A stretch of 64,000 nucleotides of DNA from Phycisphaerae bacterium (GTDB taxonomy: Bacteria > Planctomycetota > Phycisphaerae > UBA1845 > Fen-1342). Position numbers and translations under genes: made by a program. Location of the stretch: assembly GCA_022072445.1 (NCBI GenBank), contig JAJVHV010000002.1, positions 124,001-188,000 of the forward strand, in the 5' to 3' direction. This document shows positions 24,005 through 32,439 of the stretch, in pieces (the first letter of the stretch is position 1; every line of letters begins with the position of its first letter). The notes beneath the pieces were generated by a model that made no database searches, was not told where the DNA came from, and saw only the letters and a list, made by a program, of their open reading frames with translations.

Positions 24005-24789
24005 GCGTGCGAGCGGGCGGCGGAGTCTCGCAACCCGTCGACGGCCGCCGGCCGCCGGTGGTGGAAATCGCCGTCGATTCGCTGGCTGGGGCTGTTGCCG
24101 CGGCGCGGGGCGGTGCCGATCGGATCGAGCTGGCCGCCGCCCTGGAGCTGGACGGGCTGACGCCGACGGTCGGGCTGCTGCGGCAGGTGCGGCGATGCGC
24201 GGCGTTGCCGGTGATGGCGATGGTGCGGCCGCGCGGCGGGGACTTTGTTTACAGCCGGGCCGAGTTCGAGGCGATGTGCGACGACGCGGAACTGCTGTTG
24301 GCCAACGGCGCCGCGGGCGTCGTGTTCGGAATTCTCACGGCCGACGGGCGCGTGGACGTCGAGCGCTGCGGCGAACTCGTCGATCTGGTGGGGCGGCGCG
24401 GCCCGTGCGTGTTTCACCGCGCGTTCGACGTCGTTCGCGACGCAGCGGCGTCGCTGGAGCGGTTGATCGAGCTGCGTTTCTCGCGCGTGCTGACGACCGG
24501 TTGCTCATTCTCCGCGGATCGGGGCGCATCTTCGGCGGCGAACGCGACGACGCTGCCGCCGGACCTGGCGAACGCCGACGGTCTGGCGCGGCTGGTGAGG
24601 GCGGCGGCGGGGCGGATCGAGATTCTGCCGGCGGGCGGGATTCGGGCGGAGAACGTCGCTGCGTTGATCCGCGCGACGGGGGTGCGGCAGGTGCACAGTG
24701 CCTGCCGGGAGGCGGCGGATGGGGCGACGTCGGCTGAGGCGGTGGCGGGGCTGGTGCGGGAGGTGCGGCAAGTGGCGCGCGCGACGTAA
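24001..24789 (+). CDS. cutC: CutC-family copper homeostasis protein
   Basis: 262 aa, TIM-barrel CutC family: VEIAVDSLAGAVAAARGGAD, RIELAAALELDGLTPTVGLL, MAMVRPRGGDFVYSRAEFEA, VFGILTADGRVD, VFHRAFDVVRDA, RVLTTGCS, ILPAGGIRAENV, VRQVHSACR. These are in the family order and the length is normal (about 250 aa). CutC is linked to copper tolerance, although its enzymatic role is unsettled. Its ATG overlaps the stop of the ferritin-like gene. The final 15 residues are Ala/Val/Glu-rich and followed by a short AAGTGGGAAGTGG repeat. Confidence 0.92.
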   Translation: MSVRAGGGVSQPVDGRRPPVVEIAVDSLAGAVAAARGGADRIELAAALELDGLTPTVGLLRQVRRCAALPVMAMVRPRGGDFVYSRAEFEAMCDDAELLLANGAAGVVFGILTADGRVDVERCGELVDLVGRRGPCVFHRAFDVVRDAAASLERLIELRFSRVLTTGCSFSADRGASSAANATTLPPDLANADGLARLVRAAAGRIEILPAGGIRAENVAALIRATGVRQVHSACREAADGATSAEAVAGLVREVRQVARAT

Positions 24790-24888
24790 CAAGCGTCACG
24801 TTGCAAGTGGCAAGTGGGAAGTGGGAAGTGGCGAGTGGCACGTTCAGATGATTATTCCCGGGCGGGTCGCGGAAGGAGTGAGCCAGCG

Positions 24889-25254
24889 ATGCAGCGCGTC
24901 AGTCTCAGGGAGAAACTGGCCGGCTTTGACGAGACGTGGGTGCCCAAGGTTGTCGGCGAATTGAACGGGCAGTACGTCAAGCTCGTCAAGTTTCAAGGTG
25001 AATACGTCTGGCACCATCACGCCAACGAGGACGAACTGTTCCTCGTCCTCGACGGCCGCATCGAGATCCACTTTCGCGATCGAGTTGTCGAACTGGCCGC
25101 GGGCGAGTTCTGCATCGTGCCGCGCGGCGTCGAGCACAAGCCGGTCGCGCGCCAGCTCGCGAGCGTCCTGCTCTTTGAGCCGGCGGCGACGCGCAATACC
25201 GGAAACGTGGACCACGCGTACACGATTGAGCCGCAGGCGCTGGAGCGGATCTAG
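24889..25254 (+). CDS. Cupin-domain protein
   Basis: 121 aa from the ATG at 24889 with GGAAGGAG upstream. A single cupin: motif 1 as VWHHHANEDELFLVLDG (HxH and E metal ligands), motif 2 as GEFCIVPRGVEHKPVA (final H). The beta-barrel may be a metal-binding isomerase, a dioxygenase or a sensor; single small cupins of this kind are usually unassigned. It stands alone after cutC. Confidence 0.88.
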   Translation: MQRVSLREKLAGFDETWVPKVVGELNGQYVKLVKFQGEYVWHHHANEDELFLVLDGRIEIHFRDRVVELAAGEFCIVPRGVEHKPVARQLASVLLFEPAATRNTGNVDHAYTIEPQALERI

Positions 25255-25397
25255 CGAGCGGTGCCGGCACCCAGGGGCGGGTGAGACAGAAGTTGACACG
25301 GCCGGCCTGCCGATGATCATGGTTTCGTTCTGACGCCGCCCGGCGACCTTCGACGCGTGTGCGAAGCGCGGGTCGGCGTTTCACTGGAGCTATTGGA

Positions 25398-25979
25398 ATG
25401 CGCAAAGTCTGGCAGTGGGGCCTCGTTTCGATCGTCGCTTTCGCCGCCGCGTCCGCGACCGCTCAGGACGCCAAGAAGCCCGCCGGCGAGATGGTCGACA
25501 ACCCCGAATACAAGCACTGGTCGGCCTTCAAGCCCGGCAGCTTTTCCAAACTCAAGCTGGTCGGCGACATGGGCGGGCAGAAGACCGAAACGACGCTGTC
25601 TCAGACGCTGAAGGAAGTCACGGCGGAGAAGGCCGTGGTCGAGATCGAGAGCGTCACGGTGGTCAACGGGCAGGAAATGAAGATGCCGCCGCAGAAGCGT
25701 GATCTGCCGGCCAAGGTGGCCAAGGGCGAGGCGGACAAGCAGGACAATCCGGAGGGCAAGGTCGGGGAAGGCAAGGAAGACGTTGAAGCCGGCGGCAAGA
25801 AGTGGGCGTGCAAGTGGATTCAGACGGAGATCAAGTCGGGCGAGATGACGACGCGTGCCAAGGTCTGGACGTGCCAGGAAGTGCCAGGCCAGGTCGTGAA
25901 GATGACGTCGGAAACCAGCGGCCAGGTCGCGATGAAGAATGAAGGATCGCTGCTGGAATACAAGGCGGACAAGAAGTAG
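25398..25979 (+). CDS. Secreted protein of unknown function
   Basis: 193 aa from the ATG at 25398, with a signal peptide (MRKVWQWGLVSIVAFAAASA, cleavage near TAQD). The mature protein is beta-rich and strongly charged, with the middle (about residues 105-130) mostly Lys, Glu, Asp and Gly. It has one WxCKW and a later WTCQEV that could form a disulfide. It resembles no family I recognise. It is followed by a good intrinsic terminator and probably forms a single-gene unit. Confidence 0.6.
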   Translation: MRKVWQWGLVSIVAFAAASATAQDAKKPAGEMVDNPEYKHWSAFKPGSFSKLKLVGDMGGQKTETTLSQTLKEVTAEKAVVEIESVTVVNGQEMKMPPQKRDLPAKVAKGEADKQDNPEGKVGEGKEDVEAGGKKWACKWIQTEIKSGEMTTRAKVWTCQEVPGQVVKMTSETSGQVAMKNEGSLLEYKADKK

Positions 25980-26015
25980 GCCAGGGGCGGCGGCGGTTGG
26001 AGTCTGTCGAACGCG

Positions 26016-26055
26016 AAGCGGCCCGCGCTTTCATGAGCGCGGGCCCGCTTCTTTT
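26016..26055 (+). terminator. Intrinsic terminator after the 25398 gene
   Basis: GGCCCGCGCT (26020-26029) pairs perfectly with AGCGCGGGCC (26036-26045) across a TTCATG loop, extended by AAGC/GCTT with a bulge, and is followed by CTTTTCCTGTTT. Confidence 0.75.
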
Positions 26056-26123
26056 CCTGTTTGGGTGGCGCCTGTCCGCCCCGGCAGATTCAGCCCAGAG
26101 CGCCCCCAGTTTCGTCGCCTTGC

Positions 26124-26777
26124 CTAGCCGCGGCGCCGCAGGAGACCCAGGCCGCCCAGGACGATCAGCGCCACACTGGCGGGCTCCGGAACCGCCTCGC
26201 CGTGCACGCGGAAGGCGAAGTCGTGCGCCCCGCTGCTCAGCACCTGGTCGACCGGCGTCCAGTTGATGCGGCCGAAATCCGGGCTGCGGAAGTAACCGTG
26301 CGTCGCGCCGCGCATCGCGCCGCCGCCGGTCGTCGCCGCGAAATTGCGGCCCGCGCCCTCGCCGACGAGCCGTGTGCCGACGTAGTAGCGGCCGGGATCG
26401 AGCGTGAGCTCGGCGAAGTCGACGTGTCCCTCGTAGACGTTCAGGCCGAAGCGGTCGCCGACGTCCGCCGAGAGGTATTCCAGGTCGTGCACTTCGGCGA
26501 CGACGGAGAAGCTGTCGGTGAGAATGATGAAATCGGCGAGCGGGTAGTCGGCGGTCCGGTCGCGCATGCCGATCCAGGAGATGCCGTTGACGTTGACCTC
26601 TTCGTCGAAGACGGCGTCATCGATCACCCAGGCATCCAGGATGACCGTGTCGCGCTCGGAGGCCAGCGCCGTCTGGCCGTCGTAGCCTTCGGGTTGCTGG
26701 TAGTTGTCCCAGATGATCTCGGCCGATGCCGCTGTGCAAAAGCCGACGACGCACGCAATGCTGATTACGAAACGCAT
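26124..26777 (-). CDS. PEP-CTERM-anchored secreted protein
   Basis: 217 aa from the ATG at 26777 with signal peptide MRFVISIACVVGFCTAASA. The mature part is predicted beta-rich, with no catalytic motif recognised. The C-terminus VPEPASVALIVLGGLGLLRR is a textbook PEP-CTERM sorting signal: VPEP, a hydrophobic stretch, then arginines. Such proteins are processed by an exosortase and exported to the surface or matrix. The exosortase is not in the window. Confidence 0.85.
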   Translation of the reverse strand: MRFVISIACVVGFCTAASAEIIWDNYQQPEGYDGQTALASERDTVILDAWVIDDAVFDEEVNVNGISWIGMRDRTADYPLADFIILTDSFSVVAEVHDLEYLSADVGDRFGLNVYEGHVDFAELTLDPGRYYVGTRLVGEGAGRNFAATTGGGAMRGATHGYFRSPDFGRINWTPVDQVLSSGAHDFAFRVHGEAVPEPASVALIVLGGLGLLRRRG

Positions 26778-27108
26778 GACGCAGACTCCTTGGTCGCCCA
26801 TCCCGAGCCTCCGCGCCGCGGAAGCCGACCGTCCGCGGACATTCGTCGATGTCCGCGCGAGTCCCTCCCGGTCGCGTTAGAAGTGATTCAACTTCCTTAC
26901 GCGGAGACCTTGCTCTATGCCGTCCTGTCAGGGAACGCCATCTTCGTCACCCCCCGTATCACGTTTGGCGACGTTGACGGACCAGCGGCAAACTTCCCGC
27001 CGGGTTTGCGAAATGCTATGCACCGTTGGCGCGCAGGGTCAAACCGCTCCCGGGCAATTTTCGCGCGTCGCGGGAGTTGACGCTGCGGATGCGCGGCGAA
27101 GCGAACAC
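26778..27108. other. Intergenic region without recognised features
   Basis: About 331 bases upstream of the PEP-CTERM gene and downstream of the glycosyltransferase gene (both minus strand). It should hold the PEP-CTERM promoter, but no convincing site, RNA or repeat is seen. Confidence 0.4.
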
Positions 27109-28836
27109 TTATCGGCGCTCGAAAATGAAAACCGGCTTATTGGCCCAGGAAATCGGACTGGTTGCGCGGCCGTGCGGCGGGATCGCGCGGCGGAGTTCGT
27201 AGTGCCGGCGCCACCAAGCGGACGCGGTCGATTGCTCGTTGTCGGCGGTGCATACGAGCAGGCGCGGGAGTCGAGCGACCGGTAACTCGGGACCGGGTTG
27301 GCGCGGCAGCAGGAGCACCTGGCGGCGGTCAAAATCAATCGGCGGGGTGGCATAAGGGGCGGGAACCTGCGTGAGGGCGAGCGGCTCGTTATCAACCAGC
27401 GCGCCGCGCAGCGCGAGGGCCGCGACGCGGCGCGATTCGTCGATTCCGAGCGCGTCCGTCGCGAATGCGTGCACATAGCTCCACGTCCGCGAAACAGCGA
27501 GTGCCGCGAGAAAGAGGATCGCCGCGGTTCGACGGTAGGGCACGGCGAGCCGTGCGAGCCAGGCGCCGGCGGCGCCGGCCGCGAGCAGCGAGGGGAGCAG
27601 CAGGAAGCGGGCGAACTCAGCCGGCTTTCCGGCGCCGATGGCGGTGGCGACCAGCAGCATGAAGACAGCAGGGGCGGCGACGAGCAGCGTGCGGCGCGGC
27701 CAGCGGGCGACGATGGCCAGAGACCCGCAAAGTCCGAGAAGCAGTGTCCCGAGGCCGACCGATTCGACCAGCAACCGAGCGACGCGCGACGCCCCTTCGG
27801 CGAAGCGTCCGACGGTGTACATCGCGGTCGAATTGGCGAGGTTGCTGCTGAACGAGGCGTGACCGGTCAGCAGGTGAAGGATGACATACGGATTCGTGAC
27901 GGCATACACCGCCGCGGCGCAGCCGACGGCCAGCGCGAGCGAACGAAATCGCGAGTCGGCGGCGCGCGGCACGCGGAGCGCAAGGCACGGAAGCAACGCG
28001 ATGGCGCACAGACCGGTGAGGACGAGTCCGAACGCCGCTCCGCACAGCGCGCCCAGCACGATGGCGGTGCGGCGTGCCGGCGAGGCATCGAAGCGCAGCG
28101 CGGCCAGCGCGGCCCAGACCAGCGCGGCGGTTGAGATCAGGTGCGGCTTGGCCTCGAGGCAGGCTGTCACGAACACCGGACTGCACGCCGCGAGCAGCGC
28201 CGCGACCCAGCCGCCGCGCCGGCCCCCGACGCGGGCCGCGAGGCGGGCGACGCCGACCAGTGTCAGCGCGCCGGCCGCCAGGGACAGGCCACGTGCCGCC
28301 AGATAGAAACGGCCGAAAAGTTCCGGCTGCGTCAGGTAGACGCCGGCATCGGACGTGACCGTCAGCAGGCCGCAGGCTTTCCCGGCCGCGAGCAGGGCAC
28401 CGACGACGTAGATGTACGCACCGCCGTATTGATAGAGTTTCGGGTCGAAGTCGAACTGCCGCGGGCTCATGCGTTGGAGGGCCATGAACGTGATCATCTC
28501 GTCGGGCTGGCGCGAGAAGAGCCGGAAGCGGCGGAGAATTTCGGCGCGGCCGGCTTCATCCGACGTCAGATCGATGAGCTGGTCGGGCGCGGCGAGCGGA
28601 TTGAGGTCGGTATCGGCCCCGCCGGCGCGGCTGCCGCGTTGCTCGAGCGCCTGCGCGGTCTGGTAGCGTTCGGCGGGCCAGGTGCTGCCGCCGGCGAAGA
28701 GCAGCTCGTCGCGTGTCCGGTCGGGCAGGCCCCAGCGCAGCAGCGGGAGCATCAGCGCCGCCCAGAGCGCCAGCGCACCCAGCGCGAGGGAGCGTCGGCG
28801 GCGATGGGCCGGTCTGGAGCGCGCGGCGCGGGTCAC
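27109..28836 (-). CDS. Multi-pass membrane protein, probable GT-C (GT39/PMT-like) glycosyltransferase
   Basis: 575 aa with about ten to twelve hydrophobic helices (for example LGALALWAALMLPLLRW, IYVVGALLAAGKACGLL, LSLAAGALTLVGVARL, IVLGALCGAAFGLVLTGLCA, LALAVGCAAAVYAVTNPYVI, FLLLPSLLAAGAAGAWL). An acidic loop after the first helix (PDRTRDELLF) and the NPYV in a central helix fit GT-C glycosyltransferases that use polyprenyl-phosphate sugars. The soluble C-terminal tail is short. Its ATG overlaps the stop of mqnP (ATGA). The substrate is unknown, and the family call is from topology rather than a conserved motif. Confidence 0.6.
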   Translation of the reverse strand: MTRAARSRPAHRRRRSLALGALALWAALMLPLLRWGLPDRTRDELLFAGGSTWPAERYQTAQALEQRGSRAGGADTDLNPLAAPDQLIDLTSDEAGRAEILRRFRLFSRQPDEMITFMALQRMSPRQFDFDPKLYQYGGAYIYVVGALLAAGKACGLLTVTSDAGVYLTQPELFGRFYLAARGLSLAAGALTLVGVARLAARVGGRRGGWVAALLAACSPVFVTACLEAKPHLISTAALVWAALAALRFDASPARRTAIVLGALCGAAFGLVLTGLCAIALLPCLALRVPRAADSRFRSLALAVGCAAAVYAVTNPYVILHLLTGHASFSSNLANSTAMYTVGRFAEGASRVARLLVESVGLGTLLLGLCGSLAIVARWPRRTLLVAAPAVFMLLVATAIGAGKPAEFARFLLLPSLLAAGAAGAWLARLAVPYRRTAAILFLAALAVSRTWSYVHAFATDALGIDESRRVAALALRGALVDNEPLALTQVPAPYATPPIDFDRRQVLLLPRQPGPELPVARLPRLLVCTADNEQSTASAWWRRHYELRRAIPPHGRATSPISWANKPVFIFERR

Positions 28837-29732
28837 GTCAGCACGATGTCGAGCACCCCCAGCACGCCCAGGACGACGCCCACGACGCCGTTAATCGTGA
28901 AGAACGCGACGTCGACGCGGCTCAGATCGCGCGGCGAGACGATGGCGTTTTCATACGCCAGAAGCGCGGCGACGCACGCGACGCCGAGGTAGTAGAGCCA
29001 GCCGAGCTGATGCGCGAGTCCGACGCTGATGAGCGCGAGGGCGGTCAGCAGGTGGAGGACGCGCGCCAGGCGTAACGCCGCCGCCACGCCCATCGTGGCC
29101 GGCAGGCTGAAGAGTCCGCGGCGGCGGTCGAACCGTTCGTCCTGGCAGGCGTAGATCAGGTCGAAGCCGGCGATCCAGCAGGTGACGGCGAGCATCAGCA
29201 GCGCGGCGCGCCAGGAGAGCGTGTGCGGGTTGATCGCGATCCAGGCAGCCACGGGCGACAGGGCGATGGCGGCGCCGAGGATGAGATGCGACCAGCGCGT
29301 GACGTACTTGGCCAGCGAGTACGCGCAGAGCAGGGCCAGCACGGGCAATGACAGCCCGAATGGCCAGGGGTTGTCGCAGAGCAGCCAGAAACCGGCACAG
29401 CCCAGCAGGAACAATCCGCCGGACGCGGCGAAAAAGCTCCAAGCCGCGGTGCGGGAGATGGTGCCCGAAGGGAGCGGCCGGCCGCGCGTCCGCGGGTTTT
29501 CGGCGTCGATCCGCTGATCGACGAGGCGGTTGAAGGTCATGGCGGCGCTGCGCGCCCCGACCATGCAGATGAGGATGAGCAGCAGTTGGGTCGCGGTCGG
29601 CAGGCCGGGCCGGGCCGCGAGAAATGTGGCCAGCAATGCATACGGCAAAGCGAACACCGAGTGCGCGAACTTGATCATCTCCGCCCAGACGGCGGTGGCG
29701 TGGCGCGCCGAACGCAGCACGTCAGTCGGCAT
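28833..29732 (-). CDS. mqnP: UbiA-family prenyltransferase, MqnP type
   Basis: 299 aa, about eight membrane helices. The first aspartate-rich motif reads FNRLVDQRIDAENPRTRGRP and the second ACQDERFDRRRGLFSLPA, both in the form characteristic of MqnP, which prenylates the aromatic acid of the futalosine menaquinone pathway, and differing from E. coli UbiA. It lies 11 bases inside the end of ubiX and overlaps the glycosyltransferase gene by four. Pairing with a UbiX-type flavin prenyltransferase supports a role in quinone synthesis. Confidence 0.85.
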   Translation of the reverse strand: MPTDVLRSARHATAVWAEMIKFAHSVFALPYALLATFLAARPGLPTATQLLLILICMVGARSAAMTFNRLVDQRIDAENPRTRGRPLPSGTISRTAAWSFFAASGGLFLLGCAGFWLLCDNPWPFGLSLPVLALLCAYSLAKYVTRWSHLILGAAIALSPVAAWIAINPHTLSWRAALLMLAVTCWIAGFDLIYACQDERFDRRRGLFSLPATMGVAAALRLARVLHLLTALALISVGLAHQLGWLYYLGVACVAALLAYENAIVSPRDLSRVDVAFFTINGVVGVVLGVLGVLDIVLT

Positions 29733-30345
29733 CGCTCTGCACCAGCGCCGGCCGCGGGGCAGCGCCGCTCCAGCGGGTGTTCAGACTATGCGGCACGTCC
29801 AGCAGGTCGAGCACCTTTCCCACCACGAAATCGATCAGTTCGGCCACTGTCGTCGGCAGAAGGTAGAACCCCGGCGCCGCCGGGCAGATGATCGCGCCGG
29901 CCTGGCTGAGCCGCAGCATGTTGGCGAGCTCGATCTGGCTGACGGGCATCTCGCGCGGCACGAGGATGAGGCGGCGGGACTCCTTGAGTGTGACGAGGGC
30001 GGCGCGCGTGATGAGGTTGTCGGCCAGGCCCGCCGCGACGGCGCCAAGCGTGTGGCTGCTGCACGGGCAGATGACCATGCCGTGCGTGAGGAACGATCCG
30101 CTCGCGATCCGCGCGCCCACGTCGCGGTAGTTGTGGAGCGTCGCGTTGGCCACGCGCCGCCCGAGCAGATCGGCGACACTGAGCTGACGCAGGCCCAATT
30201 CGTCGGCCAGCAACTGCTGCCCGTGGTGCGAAATCACGAGGTGCAGGTGCAGGTCGTTCTCGACCAGGCATTGCGCCAGCCGGCGGGCGTAGGGCGCACC
30301 GCTGGCACCCGTGATCGCCAGTACGATCTGTCGTTGCGTGCTCAT
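29722..30345 (-). CDS. ubiX: UbiX-family flavin prenyltransferase
   Basis: 207 aa from the ATG at 30345. It begins IVLAITGASGAPYARRLAQC (FMN-binding loop), then GSFLTHGMVICPCSSHTLGA, GLADNLITRAALVTLKESRR, LILVPREMPVSQIELANMLR and AGAIICPAAPGFYLLPTT, all hallmark UbiX/PAD1 segments. It makes prenyl-FMN, the cofactor of UbiD-type decarboxylases in ubiquinone or futalosine-pathway menaquinone synthesis (MqnM). Its ATG overlaps the stop of the upstream membrane-protein gene (ATGA). No UbiD partner is in the window. Confidence 0.93.
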   Translation of the reverse strand: MSTQRQIVLAITGASGAPYARRLAQCLVENDLHLHLVISHHGQQLLADELGLRQLSVADLLGRRVANATLHNYRDVGARIASGSFLTHGMVICPCSSHTLGAVAAGLADNLITRAALVTLKESRRLILVPREMPVSQIELANMLRLSQAGAIICPAAPGFYLLPTTVAELIDFVVGKVLDLLDVPHSLNTRWSGAAPRPALVQSDAD

Positions 30346-32285
30346 CGGATTCCCGCCACTTCGGCCGCCTCCGGCTGAAGGATTCGCAGGCGTTCGGCGG
30401 CGGCGCGGCCCCAGATGGTGGAGCCGTAGGTGCCGGCGATCGCCCGCAGCCGCTCGATTCCCGCCGCCCGCCGCGCGGGCTCGTGTTCCGCCAGAATCTG
30501 AATCTCCAGGTCCGCGAGCGCGAAGAGAATTTCGGGCAGTGCGTCGCCGTCGGGGAAGCGCGCCGCGCAGGCGGAGAGCATGGCGTGGCGTCGGGCCGGT
30601 TCGCGCTGGGCGATCGACCACTGCGTCAGCAGATTGTCATGCAGGAGGCCGTCGGCGTAGCGCCCGGCGAGTTCCAGCAGGCGATCCGGGTAGCCCGGCC
30701 GGCGGCGATCCAGCTTCAGCAGCTCGGCGAGCGGCTGGTTGCCGAAGCGCGGGTCGTCCCGGTTGGCGCGGATCAGTTCGCGCAGCCGCTCGGCCTCAAA
30801 GAAGTAGGGCTGCGGGTCGAAATCGAGCGTGCGCTCCGGATCGGGCGACCGCCAGATGCTCTCCGCGGTCTGCGACGTTGGCGGGGGTACGGCGGGCCGC
30901 AGCGAACGGCCGCAGAGCGGCGCCAGCAGTGCCTCGGCCTGGTCCACGTCGGCGTCGCGCAGCGCGAGCTGCGCCAGCCGGACGCCGGCGGCGACGCTGC
31001 CGCGCGCCCGCGGAAAACGCGTCAGCAGCGTCTGCCAGACCTGGCGCGACGACGCGCTGGGGAAATCGAAGTAGAGCTCGCGGCGGGCGTTCTCGAGCAG
31101 CCGCCGCTCGTCGATTCGCGTGTCCAGGGCGCGAGCCTGGATGTAGAGGACGTTGGGCACGTAGCGGCTGCGGATCTGGTCGTCGAGAAACAGCCGGCAG
31201 GCGTCGCTGGCTTCGGCCCGCTCCTCGAAAAAGGCCCGCAGCGTGCGTTGCAGGACGCGCTCGTGCAGGCTTTCCATCCGGCCGGACCAGACCGCCAGCA
31301 GCTCGTCATCGCTGGGAAGCTCGTCGCCGGGCGTCGACCACTGGTTGATCATCCGGCGGATGACGTCGCGCTGGTCGCGGCCCTGCTCGAAGCGCGCCGA
31401 GCGCGGCCCGTATTCGGCTTCGAGCACGCGATAGGCCAGTTCGTCGACGCCGATGTAGCGGTGGAAGAGAATCACGGGGGCGGCGAACGTGACGGCCATG
31501 ACGGGCGTGATGGCGCCGGGGCGGTAATTCACGAGCCGCGCGATCAGCAGGACGACTCCCATCATGGCGCAGGCGGAGAGCAGCGCCAGAACCCAAGGCG
31601 CGATGATGAGCGAGTACTGCGTCGGCGACGCCGCCAGGTCGCTGGCGCCCGACGAATCCCAGGTCGCGAGGTAGAGATAGCAGAGCACCGGGAGCAACCC
31701 GACGAGCGCCGAGCCGAAGCGAAACTTCATGCGAAACGGCCGCAGCGACGCAAGCGCGCAGCCGATCAGCAACGTCACCGACATCCAAGGCAAGTGCGCC
31801 AGCAGCAGCACGGCCGCCAGGAAGGGCAGGGCAGTCGGGAAGCGATAGAGAATCGCGACGCAGATCGGCATGGAACAGATGGACGCGAAGAGCAGGCCCA
31901 GTACGACGCCGTGCACGGGCGTCTCTTCGACGCTGATGGGAAAGCGCAGATAGTCGTTGAGCGATTGCGTGTGGTCGCCCCAGAAACGGTAGGGGGCGGC
32001 ATAGCTGGCGATGGAGAAATCGAAGGGCCGCGCCGAGCGCAGCCAGAAGGTGAAGACGCACAGGCCGCAGAACAGAAGGTAGCTGGCGCTCAGGAAGACC
32101 GCGGCCCGGATGCGATACTTGGGTGCCGTGCGCGACCAGACGTCGGCGATAGGGGCAGCGGCGGCTGGGCTGGACTCGCTCGCCGCCGGCTCCGCAGTCG
32201 GCGGCAGGCCGCCTGCGGGGCCGTTGGCGCTCCTGTCGTCGTCGGCGGCGCTATGGTTCGGCGTGTCCACCGTGACCTGATCCAC
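30342..32285 (-). CDS. Large membrane protein with C-terminal helical-repeat region, function unknown
   Basis: 647 aa. A Pro/Ala-rich cytosolic N-terminus of about 65 residues is followed by about seven hydrophobic helices up to residue 270 (FLSASYLLFCGLCVFTFWL, GVVLGLLFASICSMPICVAI, LPFLAAVLLLAHLPWMSVTL, LIIAPWVLALLSACAMMGVV, AITPVMAVTFAAPVILF). The rest is a soluble, Arg-rich helical region with regular Ala/Leu spacing reminiscent of TPR-like arrays (ARALDTRIDERRLLENARRE, LLELAGRYADGLLHDNL). It is first in the four-gene unit with ubiX, mqnP and the glycosyltransferase. No known family is recognised. Confidence 0.6.
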   Translation of the reverse strand: MDQVTVDTPNHSAADDDRSANGPAGGLPPTAEPAASESSPAAAAPIADVWSRTAPKYRIRAAVFLSASYLLFCGLCVFTFWLRSARPFDFSIASYAAPYRFWGDHTQSLNDYLRFPISVEETPVHGVVLGLLFASICSMPICVAILYRFPTALPFLAAVLLLAHLPWMSVTLLIGCALASLRPFRMKFRFGSALVGLLPVLCYLYLATWDSSGASDLAASPTQYSLIIAPWVLALLSACAMMGVVLLIARLVNYRPGAITPVMAVTFAAPVILFHRYIGVDELAYRVLEAEYGPRSARFEQGRDQRDVIRRMINQWSTPGDELPSDDELLAVWSGRMESLHERVLQRTLRAFFEERAEASDACRLFLDDQIRSRYVPNVLYIQARALDTRIDERRLLENARRELYFDFPSASSRQVWQTLLTRFPRARGSVAAGVRLAQLALRDADVDQAEALLAPLCGRSLRPAVPPPTSQTAESIWRSPDPERTLDFDPQPYFFEAERLRELIRANRDDPRFGNQPLAELLKLDRRRPGYPDRLLELAGRYADGLLHDNLLTQWSIAQREPARRHAMLSACAARFPDGDALPEILFALADLEIQILAEHEPARRAAGIERLRAIAGTYGSTIWGRAAAERLRILQPEAAEVAGIR

Positions 32286-32439
32286 GATGGGGTCATGCTA
32301 TCCCGGCGGGCAGGGTGACGCCAGCGTTCGCCGGCGGGCGGGGCGGAGCGCCGGCGGCGGGATTCCACGTGCCGTGCTTGCAGCACCGCTACCGGTTCCG
32401 GCCAAGGCGGTCGGCGTATCAGGCCTCCTCACCTGAGTG

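Noticed and set aside
30483-32318. 611-aa open frame on the plus strand
   Set aside because: Antisense to the membrane-protein gene at 30342-32285; no domain and the composition of a reverse-strand shadow.
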